Shown here in pieces: positions 25,226 through 33,550 of a stretch of DNA of 33,660 bases; position 1 is the first letter of the stretch; each line of letters begins with the position of its first letter. The notes under the pieces are model-generated. The model worked only from the letters and a program-made list of their open reading frames with translations, had not been told where the DNA came from and searched no databases. The position numbers and the translations under genes are program-made. The stretch lies in the NCBI GenBank assembly GCA_902512685.1, contig CABXKH010000023.1:1-33660 (forward strand). The letters run 5' to 3'. The stretch comes from Paracoccaceae bacterium. GTDB lineage: Bacteria > Pseudomonadota > Alphaproteobacteria > Rhodobacterales > Rhodobacteraceae.

Positions 25226-25792
25226 TTAGCCGCGCAGTTTTCCAGACTTAAGAACACTCTGGATTTCCCGTTGCACCATCTGCCGGATATTTTGGGTAAT
25301 CTTCTCTCCCAAAGTACCGCGCAGTTCTTCGCGGATAATCTCGGCAACTGTTTCGCGCAACTTTTCGGAATTGAGGCTCTCTGTTTCAGCTGACCGTAAC
25401 GGGGTCTCAGACTTTGTCTGAACAGCTCGTAACGCAGCTGGCGCATCAAACTCGCCTAAAGCTGCATCAACCACCTGTTCCCACGGAAATCCGGTCACTT
25501 GCTTGCCTGCGTAGTCGTCTTGACCTGCGCTGTCTGGTTCCCATGGTCCCTCTGAGCGAGCAATCATTTCTTCCAATTTCGAAATCTTAGCCTCAAGGTT
25601 TCGTGACACAGGTGCCTGCTGTGCCCGCTCCAACTTACGCCCTTCAACAACACGCAATGCAGGTCCCAAAAGAAGTTTTTCGTTTCTTTCAGTTTCGATT
25701 AGTCCTACGTCGTTGTCGTCCTTATCCGCTATAAGTTGTTTTAGTGAGGTTAAAACGTCGTCTATTTCTACCTTGCCCAATGGTTCGTTCAT
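25226..25792 (-). CDS. PopZ-like (DUF2497-type) protein, putative polar organiser
   Basis: The 188-residue protein has a short N-terminal helix, VEIDDVLTSLKQLIADKD (8-25), resembling the PopZ N-terminal helix. A variable acidic, Pro/Gly-containing middle follows, and then a C-terminal helical block, LRETVAEIIREELRGTLGEK with TQNIRQMVQREIQSVL (about 149-183), resembling the PopZ oligomerisation region. PopZ forms a polar matrix that anchors chromosome-partition proteins in Caulobacter. The similarity is in layout and short motifs; it is weaker than for the other calls. It lies downstream of tolC (75-nt gap) on the same strand. Confidence 0.55.
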   Translation of the reverse strand: MNEPLGKVEIDDVLTSLKQLIADKDDNDVGLIETERNEKLLLGPALRVVEGRKLERAQQAPVSRNLEAKISKLEEMIARSEGPWEPDSAGQDDYAGKQVTGFPWEQVVDAALGEFDAPAALRAVQTKSETPLRSAETESLNSEKLRETVAEIIREELRGTLGEKITQNIRQMVQREIQSVLKSGKLRG

Positions 25793-25867
25793 TGTATCTA
25801 CCTTCTAGTGAGGAGTGATACCATTGTAACCATGAACTACTGTTCGCACAAGCTCTGAACGAATCAC

Positions 25868-27283
25868 TTATTTGGAAAGTGCTTTTAAAACCCGATCAAG
25901 AGCTTTACCTTGTGCACTTCCCGAAGATGGCGCTGTCTCTACCAGGTTGAAATATTCAGCAGGATCATACTTTTGCACAGGTAAGTTTAGAGTATCAACT
26001 GTCAATTTACCCATCTCAGAAAGAACACGGTAGGCGGCAAGATACTCGTCTGTTACCGCAGAAATTAGCCCGGCTTTCGCATCCAACAGTTCTTGCTCCG
26101 CGTTTAAAACATCCAATGTCGTTCTTGATCCAAGCGTTGCCTCTTCACGCACCCCTTCGAAAGCCACACGCGCAGCGCGAATTTGTTCTTCGCTAGCTTT
26201 TCGCCCTGCCCGCGCCATGTCCAAAAGAGCAAACGCTGATCCAGCTTGCTGTTCAATTCTATGACGCGTGATGTGCAGACCGGATCGCTGCGCATCTCGT
26301 CGTGCCATGGCTTGACGAACAAGCGAAGGAAGCCGACCACCTGAATAAATTGGCCCTGAAGCAGATACACTCACCGTGCTTTGGGCACTGAAGTCATCTG
26401 CTTCTTGGTCGGTATAGCGCATTGACCCGCTTAGTTTTACGCTTGTGCCCATGCTGGCCTTTGCGCGAGAGACATTTAATTCAGCCTGCTTTATTTCATG
26501 CTGTATACGCAGCATGTCAGGATGGCTTCGAACGGCCGCGGATTTTACGGCTTTTACAGTGTCTGGCAGCTTTGGGGTAGAAGTGGGCTCTTCCAATTCT
26601 CCTGCTGGGGCACCAATTGCCTGCTGATAAGCTTCTTGCGCCTGAATATAGGCGCCACGCGCAGCTGCTAAAGCACTTGCAGACGCCGCCAACCTGGCCT
26701 CGGCCATCGCAACGTCTGTTTTTGTAATTTCTCCTACATCAAAGCGATCTTGGGCTGCGCGTAATTCTTCTTGAATGACCAACAAGTTGTTTTTGCGCAA
26801 TCCCACTGTTTCCAACTCACGCCGCAGCTTCATGTAAGCATCGACCGCCGAGAACAAAATCTGCTGCTCCACAGAGACAAGAGCTTGGCGCGTCGCCAGA
26901 ACTGCCTCTTTGGCCGCTTCAAGCGCCATTTTATTTTGGCCGCCGTCAAACAGCGTTAGTTCTGCTGAAATTGCCAGATTTGCTGACGGTGAATTGTTGA
27001 AAGAACGTGCATTTCCAGTGCTGGCGCTTTGGCTCCAGCCACGTTGATCTTGAACCGTTGCTGACCAGTTCGCCACAGGCCTTAAGGCGGCTGCAGCCTG
27101 TGCAACATCTTCATCTGCGGCCCGCAACAAAGCCCTGTTTTGCTCCAAAAGACCACTATTATTGTAAGCAGCACTCATGGCTTGACGCAAAGTCTCGGCC
27201 TTCAAAGGCAGTCCCAGAGCACAGGTTAAAGCAGCCACAAATAAAGTAGTAACTGCAGTCCTTTTTCTAGTGGTCAACATCAT
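25868..27283 (-). CDS. tolC: TolC-family outer-membrane efflux protein
   Basis: Outer-membrane channel for type I secretion and tripartite efflux. The 471-residue precursor has a signal peptide (RKR, then a hydrophobic core, cleavage likely after PLKA-ET near residue 29). It has the duplicated TolC structure: long helices rich in Ala/Gln/Glu, DGGQNKMALEAAKEAVLATRQ near 110-130, and in the second repeat GPIYSGGRLPSLVRQAMARR near 305-325 and GSRTTLDVLNAEQELLDAKA near 390-410. GGGGG lies before the ATG pair. It follows pcm on the same strand, an arrangement common in alphaproteobacteria. Confidence 0.92.
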   Translation of the reverse strand: MMLTTRKRTAVTTLFVAALTCALGLPLKAETLRQAMSAAYNNSGLLEQNRALLRAADEDVAQAAAALRPVANWSATVQDQRGWSQSASTGNARSFNNSPSANLAISAELTLFDGGQNKMALEAAKEAVLATRQALVSVEQQILFSAVDAYMKLRRELETVGLRKNNLLVIQEELRAAQDRFDVGEITKTDVAMAEARLAASASALAAARGAYIQAQEAYQQAIGAPAGELEEPTSTPKLPDTVKAVKSAAVRSHPDMLRIQHEIKQAELNVSRAKASMGTSVKLSGSMRYTDQEADDFSAQSTVSVSASGPIYSGGRLPSLVRQAMARRDAQRSGLHITRHRIEQQAGSAFALLDMARAGRKASEEQIRAARVAFEGVREEATLGSRTTLDVLNAEQELLDAKAGLISAVTDEYLAAYRVLSEMGKLTVDTLNLPVQKYDPAEYFNLVETAPSSGSAQGKALDRVLKALSK

Positions 27284-27353
27284 GCGGCCCCCAAATTACC
27301 AAGCGGCGGATCAGGCAATAGCTAAATTGCCAACCACCACGCGGTTTATTAAA

Positions 27354-28007
27354 TCAAAGTGTGAACGCTTTATGGCGTTCAAATCCAGTCAGCACCGGCG
27401 CTGCGGCATTAAATGCGAACCGCCAGTTTACCTTTCCATTTAACTTATGTCCAATTTTCACAATGCCAAGGGCTTCTTCATTAAAAATACATGCAATTCT
27501 GCCGCCATCTTTTAATTGCTCCAAAATATTATCGGGCATATGCTCGACTGCACCCTGCAACATAATAACGTCATATGGACCGTGCTGTGCAGCGCCTTCT
27601 GCCAAGGCCCCGCAATGAAGCACCACATTATCTGCGCCCACTCTGCCTAACGTTTCCTCTGCTTCTGCCATCCGGCCTGGTTCATCTTCTACGGCGACCA
27701 CTGCCTCTGACAATCGTGAAATCAACGCTGACGAATACCCCAGACCAACACCTATATCCAAAACCAATTCATCGTTTTGGATATTCAAATAGTCCAACAT
27801 CTTGCCCAAGGTGCGCGGGTCGAGCACAACGCGGCTATCGCCAAGATCAACATTTTCACCTATATATGCAGCTTCGCGCTTTTCGCGGGGCACAAATAAT
27901 TCACGCTCCACGCGCAACATAGCATCTATCACAGGAAATTTAGTCACATCACAGGGGCGCACCTGTGTGTCCACCATTGTTATCCGTCGTGCAGCATAGT
28001 CAGTCAT
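27354..28007 (-). CDS. pcm: Protein-L-isoaspartate O-methyltransferase-like protein
   Basis: The 217-residue SAM-dependent methyltransferase of the PCMT family has MVDTQVRPCDV near 11-21, VPREKREAAYIGENV near 39-53, SAM motif I LDIGVGLGYSSALISRL near 82-99, and the post-I acidic residue in VAVEDEP. Its role would be repair of isoaspartyl residues; the short alphaproteobacterial form linked to tolC may have a different target. The start is ATG 28007 with a weak ribosome-binding site. It is probably transcribed with tolC (70-nt gap). Confidence 0.85.
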   Translation of the reverse strand: MTDYAARRITMVDTQVRPCDVTKFPVIDAMLRVERELFVPREKREAAYIGENVDLGDSRVVLDPRTLGKMLDYLNIQNDELVLDIGVGLGYSSALISRLSEAVVAVEDEPGRMAEAEETLGRVGADNVVLHCGALAEGAAQHGPYDVIMLQGAVEHMPDNILEQLKDGGRIACIFNEEALGIVKIGHKLNGKVNWRFAFNAAAPVLTGFERHKAFTL

Positions 28008-28176
28008 TGTTCAACTCGGCTATTATTGGGTTTGATGGGTGTCTTGCCACAAGTTTTGACAAGGGGCAACGCAAAGAGACCCTATTAAGGTAAAACCAAG
28101 TAAATTTAAGTGATTTTTTGGATATTCGTAATTCAATCTACTGCACCAAAACTACTAAACGAAAGTCAAATATTGC

Positions 28177-29079
28177 TCATTTTCGCACCCTTAGCGGATG
28201 CGGCACGGGATCTTTAGCGCGGAAAAGATATTTCAAAAATACGCTTCCATAACCTGCAAAATAATAACCTTGATTGCGCCTTAAATAGTGATCTCTATTT
28301 CTTTGATAAAGGTCGGGTAATTTATACCAAGACACATTTGGGTGCATATGATGGACCACATGAAAGTTGTTATTTAAGAACAGAAAAGACCACAGCCCCT
28401 GACCTTCGATCACAACGGTCCGGGCGCGTGGTTTTTCATGTGCGCGATGTTCAAGAAAAGTGCGTACTTTTAATAGCGACATTGCACAGTAGGCCGAGAT
28501 CAAAAACTCAAAAAAACTAATGTTAGCTATGTATACAACCCAATATAACACGCAAAACATGGCCGGGATATGTATTGCCCAACCCAAAGCAACTCGGACC
28601 TCGCCTTTTGCTATCTTCACCATATCAGAGACCATAAAGCTTATTTGGCCCAATAAGGGGCCAATCAACATTCGTCCAATCAGTGTATTATTAAATTGAA
28701 ACAAATATCGAAGTACATTTGGCAAACGACACCACTTTTTGGGGTCGATAAAATTGGTCTCTGGATCATCATAAGGATCCGTTAAATTTTCATCAAAATG
28801 GTGCGCCAAATGCAAATCTGAAAATCGAAGATAGGGGATTAAAAAAGAAAGAGAGGGAAACACCAGAAGAGCATTTAAAAACTGATTACGAAAAGGGTGG
28901 CCATGCAAAATCTCATGGGTCAGTGATGAATGAAGGGTCATTGTTAAAATTATTATTGTTATCCCTAAAGGCGGCCAAAAACTATATAGCCACGTCGTGC
29001 CGAACGCAAAGCCACTATAAACGCAAATCACCAAAACCACTGTTGGCCATTCAAATTCATTGGACCAGCGATCAGTCAC
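28177..29079 (-). CDS. Membrane fatty acid desaturase-like diiron protein
   Basis: The 300-residue integral membrane protein has the histidine boxes of the desaturase/hydroxylase superfamily: HEILHGH (His55, 59, 61), HLAHH (90, 93, 94) and HVVHHMHP (240, 243, 244, 246), plus EHRAHE near 210. Four or so transmembrane segments surround them. Substrates of such enzymes include acyl chains, ornithine lipids and carotenoids; none can be chosen here. It starts with GTG 29079 and overlaps the upstream DUF2061 gene by 8 nt. The base composition is clearly AT-rich: sampled 60-nt lines have roughly 28-37% GC against well over 50% in parE, suggesting transfer or relaxed selection. Confidence 0.85.
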   Translation of the reverse strand: MTDRWSNEFEWPTVVLVICVYSGFAFGTTWLYSFWPPLGITIIILTMTLHSSLTHEILHGHPFRNQFLNALLVFPSLSFLIPYLRFSDLHLAHHFDENLTDPYDDPETNFIDPKKWCRLPNVLRYLFQFNNTLIGRMLIGPLLGQISFMVSDMVKIAKGEVRVALGWAIHIPAMFCVLYWVVYIANISFFEFLISAYCAMSLLKVRTFLEHRAHEKPRARTVVIEGQGLWSFLFLNNNFHVVHHMHPNVSWYKLPDLYQRNRDHYLRRNQGYYFAGYGSVFLKYLFRAKDPVPHPLRVRK

Positions 29080-29278
29080 CGCTTTGACCCCACTTTATGC
29101 TGCCCCAAATTCTTTCGTAAACAAAATAACAAACCAACCCGATCAAGCTGTTTGCAATTGCAATGTTAAGACCCATTTTGAAAGATCCGGTAAATAATAG
29201 ACCCGTGATGCACATCATAATCCAGCCAATCAGCATCCATATCCCGGCTTTTACTCCTGTTCTTAGTTTGCGTTCCAT
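29072..29278 (-). CDS. DUF2061 small membrane protein
   Basis: The 68-residue protein has two hydrophobic segments (about 10-30 and 36-52) and the C-terminal YFVYERIWGSIKWGQ, which fits DUF2061 (the usual ending has YxxHER(I/V)W and a basic tail). The function of the family is unknown. AAAGGG lies 5 nt before the ATG. Its TGA falls inside the first codons of the desaturase gene (GTGACTGA), so the two are one operon and likely translationally coupled. Confidence 0.78.
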   Translation of the reverse strand: MERKLRTGVKAGIWMLIGWIMMCITGLLFTGSFKMGLNIAIANSLIGLVCYFVYERIWGSIKWGQSGD

Positions 29279-29382
29279 TGCTTTGCCCTTTTTGGATCAC
29301 AAGGAACGCTGTCAAATAGCTCCAACTAGGAATAGTCGGAAAATGATTAACATTTTCAATATATGATGATATTTATAACTAC

Positions 29383-30237
29383 ATGAATATATATATCGAC
29401 AAACGCATCCGTGCGGCGCAGTTTCGCGAACGTCTAAGGCAAGCCTTGCAACTTAGCGGTATTAGCCAAGCCGCGCTTGCCCGCAATATCGGAGTGGACC
29501 GTTCGACAATTTCTCAACTTCTGGGCGACAGTGGTGCCCGGCTTCCCAATGCACAAGTGGTGGGTGAATGCGCTGCGGCATTGAATGTGTCCGCTGACTG
29601 GCTGCTAAGCCTTTCGGACCGCCCCGAAAATGCGACCGACATTGTTGCGAATTCATTAGCGCTTTCGCGTGCACCCCGAGCGCTGGTTGACGAACAAATT
29701 TACTATTGGCACCGCGAAGCTGCCGGATATAAAATTCGTCATGTGCCTGCCACCCTTCCAGACATGTTTAAAACGGATGCTATGTTGGAATGGGAATATG
29801 CACCGCATCTTGGCCGCACAATCCAGCAGGCGATTGGCGCGTCAAAAGACCGCCTAAACTGGATGCGGGAGTCGACTTCGGACTATGAAATCGCAATTCC
29901 TATTCACGAAATGGTCAGTTTTGCCACTTCGCAGGGTTACTATCGCGATTTGCCGACAGAGGTTCGCACCGAACAAATCCGGTGGTTGGTGGATCTTTGC
30001 GATCAATTTTATCCACGGGTGAGAATTTATCTTTTTGATAGCCGGCGCCTGTATTCAGCGCCGGTCACCATGTTTGGGCCGCTTTTGGCTGTGCTCTATG
30101 TGGGCCGCCATTATCTGGCCTTTCGTGACAGAGAACGGGTGCACTGCTTTACCGAGCATTTTGATGCTTTGATCCGCGAGGCGTCTTTTACCACCCGTGA
30201 GCTAGAGCAGTTTTTCAAAACCCATGTTAAGAGCTAG
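29383..30237 (+). CDS. XRE-family transcriptional regulator with a large C-terminal domain
   Basis: The 284-residue protein has an HTH at about 12-75: FRERLRQALQLSGISQAALA, then NIGVDRSTISQLLGD as recognition helix and NVSADWLLSLSDRP at the end. The C-terminal 190 residues (YWHREAAGYKIRHVPATLPD, then VRIYLFDSRRLYSAP and YVGRHYLAFRD) match no effector domain I can name, but I recall similar full-length proteins in Rhodobacteraceae. No good Shine-Dalgarno is visible before the ATG. It is divergent from the DUF2061-desaturase pair (104-nt gap), making that pair its most obvious candidate target. Confidence 0.78.
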   Translation: MNIYIDKRIRAAQFRERLRQALQLSGISQAALARNIGVDRSTISQLLGDSGARLPNAQVVGECAAALNVSADWLLSLSDRPENATDIVANSLALSRAPRALVDEQIYYWHREAAGYKIRHVPATLPDMFKTDAMLEWEYAPHLGRTIQQAIGASKDRLNWMRESTSDYEIAIPIHEMVSFATSQGYYRDLPTEVRTEQIRWLVDLCDQFYPRVRIYLFDSRRLYSAPVTMFGPLLAVLYVGRHYLAFRDRERVHCFTEHFDALIREASFTTRELEQFFKTHVKS

Positions 30238-30239
30238 GA

Positions 30240-31286
30240 TCAATACGGCATGGGATGCGCTTTATGGGCATCGGTAATATCATCCAGACATTCTTGGCTT
30301 AGCACCACGTCGCTTGCTCCAAGGATATGTTCAAGCTGTCCAAGCCGGGTGGCACCAAAGATGGCCGAGCACATGAACGGTCTGGTGCGGCACCATGCCA
30401 GCGCCATATGCACAGGATCAATCCCATGTTTTCGGGCAATTCCCAAATAGGCATCGACGGCAGGATAGACCCGCGCATTTGCACGACCGCTGAGGTTTTC
30501 AACCAACGACATACGTGATCCTGCGGGAATATTTCCATCTTGGTACTTGCCGGTCAAGAACCCGGCGGCAAGCGGGGAAAAGGCTATTAAGCCAACGTCT
30601 TCGTTTACGCTTAACTCCGCTAGATCTGTGTCATACAGCCGGCATAAGAGCGAGTATTCATTTTGCATTGTAGCCACCCGTGGCAGCCCCATGTCCTCAG
30701 AAAGACGAAGCCACTGCGCAGTGCCCCAAGCGCTTTCATTGGACAGGCCAAAGTGGCGGATAGTGCCCTTCTCGACCTCTTTCTGCAACGCTTCTAAACA
30801 GTCTTGCATATTGGCCAGTGTGGCGGCCTTATCCTGCCCTGATGGATCATAGGTCCAGTTTTGACGAAACATATAAGAGCCCCGATTAGGCCAGTGAAAC
30901 TGATAAAGGTCGATATAATCGGTTTGCAACCGCCGCAGGCTGCCCTCGATCGTTTCGGCGATTGTCTTGGATGAAATTGGCGCCCCATCCCGCGTGTGTT
31001 GCAACCCCGCACCCGAATGTTTCGTAGCAAGGATGTAATTGCCGCGCCGCGCCGGGTTCTTGGCATTCCAGGTTCCTATAATTTCCTCTGTTCTTCCAAT
31101 GGTTTCCTTGGATATCGGGTTGACCGGATACATTTCGGCTGTGTCTAGAAAGTTGATCCCGCCATCAAGCGCCATATCAATTTGCGCATGCCCCTCTGCT
31201 TCGGGTGTCTGGGTGCCGAATGTCATCGTACCAAGGCATAGCTCGGACACCATCACACCGGTGCGGCCCATTGGATTTTTTCTCAT
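30240..31286 (-). CDS. Aldo/keto reductase (Tas/YajO-like)
   Basis: NADPH-dependent reduction of carbonyls is predicted. The 348-residue TIM barrel has the catalytic tetrad visible: Asp/Tyr in NFLDTAEMYPV (about 45-55), Lys in ILATKHSG near 88, and His in LYQFHWPN near 131. The nucleotide-binding C-terminal part has IAFSPLAAGFLTGKY near 235 and IFGATRLGQLEHIL near 310. The length and insertions match the Tas group. GGAAAG lies 9 nt before the ATG. It ends 2 nt from the convergent XRE gene. A small possible gene lies 28 nt upstream on the same strand. Confidence 0.88.
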   Translation of the reverse strand: MRKNPMGRTGVMVSELCLGTMTFGTQTPEAEGHAQIDMALDGGINFLDTAEMYPVNPISKETIGRTEEIIGTWNAKNPARRGNYILATKHSGAGLQHTRDGAPISSKTIAETIEGSLRRLQTDYIDLYQFHWPNRGSYMFRQNWTYDPSGQDKAATLANMQDCLEALQKEVEKGTIRHFGLSNESAWGTAQWLRLSEDMGLPRVATMQNEYSLLCRLYDTDLAELSVNEDVGLIAFSPLAAGFLTGKYQDGNIPAGSRMSLVENLSGRANARVYPAVDAYLGIARKHGIDPVHMALAWCRTRPFMCSAIFGATRLGQLEHILGASDVVLSQECLDDITDAHKAHPMPY

Positions 31287-31314
31287 ATTGCTTACTTTCC
31301 TAATATATTTTTGC

Positions 31315-31509
31315 TTAGTTGTGATCTATTTCATAGCCATATGCAATCAAGCTTTCCCCAGATATATCCATGCATAAGCCAAAAAACATCCCAAACAGAT
31401 AGGGCTTGAAACCGCGCAAAACCCATGTCGGTATTGCGTCTGTATCGCGGCAGTATCGCGGTGGTGCGAAAATGGATGCCATTTTACCAGATGTTCTGGA
31501 TAACGACAT
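31315..31509 (-). CDS. Small hypothetical protein (64 residues)
   Basis: Unrecognised. It is included because the ATG is preceded by AGAGGA with 5-nt spacing, a better ribosome-binding site than most genes here, and because a perfect -35 hexamer TTGACA lies on the same strand at 31567-31562. The protein is mixed: a polar N-terminus with PPRYCRDTDAIPTW (16-29), a hydrophobic stretch PYLFGMFFGLCM (36-47), and an acidic tail ending in YEIDHN. The hydrophobic stretch is short for a membrane segment. It runs in the same direction as the aldo/keto reductase, 28 nt away. It could instead be a remnant or untranslated leader. Confidence 0.4.
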   Translation of the reverse strand: MSLSRTSGKMASIFAPPRYCRDTDAIPTWVLRGFKPYLFGMFFGLCMDISGESLIAYGYEIDHN

Positions 31510-31573
31510 TAAATTCCTCTGAATTCAATTCTTGTTTAGCGAATGAAAGCCACCACAAATATGTCAATTTTCA

Positions 31574-31602
31574 TTGAGAACAAAAAGTGAACACTGTATA
31601 GC
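31574..31602 (+). promoter_or_regulatory. Candidate imuA promoter overlapped by the LexA box
   Basis: TTGAGA (31574-31579), 17 nt, then TATAGC (31597-31602). A start site about 7 nt after the -10 would fall at 31608-31610, on the imuA ATG itself. There is no Shine-Dalgarno between promoter and start codon, so the messenger is probably leaderless. Confidence 0.5.
31578..31592. promoter_or_regulatory. LexA box (GAAC-N7-GAAC)
   Basis: GAAC-AAAAAGT-GAAC is an exact match to the direct-repeat LexA site known in alphaproteobacteria (GTTC-N7-GTTC on the other strand). It lies between the -35 and -10 of the candidate imuA promoter, an ideal position for repression, 17 nt before the ATG of an SOS-type gene. 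The exact match and the gene type support each other. Confidence 0.82.
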
Positions 31603-31609
31603 ATGAGTC

Positions 31610-32230
31610 ATGCAAACGACTCTTTTAACTCGAAACCACCCCCCCAAACGGCCGGCGCTTACGGTTCTGAAAGATATTGATCTGGATCTCGGGCGGGTCC
31701 ATGAATGTGCCGGCCGCGCGCGGCGCGTTTTTGCGCTAATACTGGCGGCGCGCACCAACGGTCCGGTGCTGTGGATTGCGCCGGCATACGGGACCGACAA
31801 GCTTAATCCCGATGGCATGCTACGCTTTGTTGATCCGGGGCGGTTTATATTTGTGGCCCCGCAGCGCGCCGAGGATCTTTTGTGGTCAATGGAAGAGGCG
31901 CTGCGCAGCGGCGCGGTGCCTTTGGTGGTGGCTGATATGCCGGGGTTTCCGGGTTTGACCCCGGTACGCCGGTTGCACCTTGCCGCCGAGGCAGGCGCGG
32001 CGCAGGCCCCGCGGCCGCCGCTTGGCCTGCTATTGACGCCGGATGCAGGCGGCGCGCAGGGGGTGGAAACCCGCTGGGTGATGCAGCCAGATATAGCCCC
32101 GGATATGGCCAAAGAGCTGCCGCACGATCACCTGCGCTGGAATCTGGCACGCAGCCGCGCGCGCCGCGCAGCGCCGCGCGACTGGCATATCTTGCAAACC
32201 CCGACCTGCCCGTTTCAAATCGCACCCTGA
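31610..32230 (+). CDS. imuA: ImuA-like RecA-fold protein (SOS mutagenesis)
   Basis: The 206-residue protein resembles the Rhodobacteraceae ImuA-like group: LGRVHECAGRARRVFALILAA-type segment near 28-47 in the place of a RecA Walker A but without a GKT motif, GPVLWIAPAYGTDKLNPDGM near 51-70, and ALRSGAVPLVVADMPGFPG near 98-116. ImuA works with ImuB and DnaE2 in damage-induced mutagenic synthesis in other bacteria; neither partner is in the window, and the next gene is an MFS transporter. An exact LexA box sits upstream, consistent with SOS control. It is GC-rich compared with the window. Specificity beyond the ImuA-like family is not proven. Confidence 0.68.
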   Translation: MQTTLLTRNHPPKRPALTVLKDIDLDLGRVHECAGRARRVFALILAARTNGPVLWIAPAYGTDKLNPDGMLRFVDPGRFIFVAPQRAEDLLWSMEEALRSGAVPLVVADMPGFPGLTPVRRLHLAAEAGAAQAPRPPLGLLLTPDAGGAQGVETRWVMQPDIAPDMAKELPHDHLRWNLARSRARRAAPRDWHILQTPTCPFQIAP

Positions 32231-32329
32231 GGGCGGAGTATTTTGCAAAAATTGTTGCGACTGCAAAAAAATGCTGACGCCATCGACAATCGACTTGCAC
32301 GCGGGCGAAAAAAGGACACAGATGACCAC

Positions 32330-33550
32330 ATGCGATTACTATTGTCCTTTGCCGCTTTATTTTTATCCATTGTTTTATTGCAATTGTCGACGGGCGGTGT
32401 GGGCCCACTGGATGCACTGTCAGGATTTGCACTAGATTTCTCCACCCAGCAAATTGGTCTGCTTGGCTCGGCGCATTTTTTAGGGTTTTTCATCGGTTGT
32501 TGGTGGGCCCCTCGGGTGATGGGATCGGTGGGCCATTCGCGCGCCTTTGCTGCCTTTACAGCCACTGGCGCGATCGGGCTTTTGGCCCATATGCTGGTGA
32601 TAGATCCCTATGCATGGGCACTGATGCGGGTGGCCTCGGGGCTGTGCGTTGCAGGCTGTTATACGGTGGTTGAATCCTGGCTTCAGGCCAAGGTCACAAA
32701 TGCCACCCGCGGCCGCACCATGGGCACCTACCGCGTGGTGGATATGGGCGGATCGCTTGCCGCCCAGCTTTTGATCGGGGTTCTGAGCCCAGCCAGTTAT
32801 GTGTCGTATAATTTATTGGCGCTTTTATGCTGCGCCACCTTGATCCCGATCACCTTGACCAAAGTCACGCAGCCGGAAGTCCCACGCGCACCGCGCCTGC
32901 GGCCGATGCTCGCTGTTAGGCGCTCACCGCTGGCGGCAGCCGGCGTTGTGGTGGCCGCCCTTTCGGGGGCCTCTTTTCGCATGGTCGGGCCGATTTATGG
33001 CCAAGAGGTGGGATTGGCTGTCGATCAAATTGCCTATTTCCTTGCCGCCTTTGTACTTGGCGGTGCGCTGGCGCAATACCCGACGGGATGGCTGGCCGAT
33101 AAGTTTGATCGCCGCTGGGTGCTAATCTGGCTATCGGTGGCCGCAATATGCAGCTGTCTTGTGACTATTTTTGTACCCGCAAGCAGCCAAACCATGATTT
33201 TGGTAACGGCCGGTCTGTTCGGATTGACAACTTTTCCCATATTTTCAGTGGCCGCCGCCCATGCCCATGATTTTGCCAGTTCGGACGAACGGGTCGAGCT
33301 GTCAGCGGCCTTGATGTTTTTCTTTGCCACCGGCGCGATCGCGGCGCCTTATCTGGCCTCGGAACTGATCGAGTTTTTTGGCCCTGCCGCGCTGTTTGTG
33401 ATGATTGCGTTGGGGCATGCGGTCTTGGTCATCTTTGGCGTCTGGCGGATGCGTGCGCGCCCGACGGTGGAAGACAAAACACCCTATGTCTATTCGCCGC
33501 GCACCTCGTTTACCATCGGCCGTCTGCTTAGCCGCAACCGCAAACCATAA
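32330..33550 (+). CDS. MFS transporter (YcaD-like)
   Basis: The 406-residue membrane protein has about 12 transmembrane segments. Typical MFS pieces are GGVGPLDALSGFALDFSTQQ near 22-41, FLGFFIGCWWAPRVMGSVGH near 51-70, GLCVAGCYTVVESWLQAKVT near 104-123, and the loop between TM8 and TM9 GWLADKFDRRW near 257-267. It resembles YcaD-type sugar/solute permeases; the substrate is unknown. ATG 32330 is used: the frame is open back to 32243, but the extension is highly charged and precedes the first membrane helix. AAAGGA lies about 13 nt upstream, a loose spacing. It follows imuA by about 100 nt in the same direction. Confidence 0.85.
   Translation: MRLLLSFAALFLSIVLLQLSTGGVGPLDALSGFALDFSTQQIGLLGSAHFLGFFIGCWWAPRVMGSVGHSRAFAAFTATGAIGLLAHMLVIDPYAWALMRVASGLCVAGCYTVVESWLQAKVTNATRGRTMGTYRVVDMGGSLAAQLLIGVLSPASYVSYNLLALLCCATLIPITLTKVTQPEVPRAPRLRPMLAVRRSPLAAAGVVVAALSGASFRMVGPIYGQEVGLAVDQIAYFLAAFVLGGALAQYPTGWLADKFDRRWVLIWLSVAAICSCLVTIFVPASSQTMILVTAGLFGLTTFPIFSVAAAHAHDFASSDERVELSAALMFFFATGAIAAPYLASELIEFFGPAALFVMIALGHAVLVIFGVWRMRARPTVEDKTPYVYSPRTSFTIGRLLSRNRKP

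Noticed and set aside
31564-32432. Two long minus-strand frames opposite imuA
   Set aside because: High GC makes long chance frames; they are Arg/Ala/Pro-rich without motifs, and the plus frame has an LexA box and family motifs.
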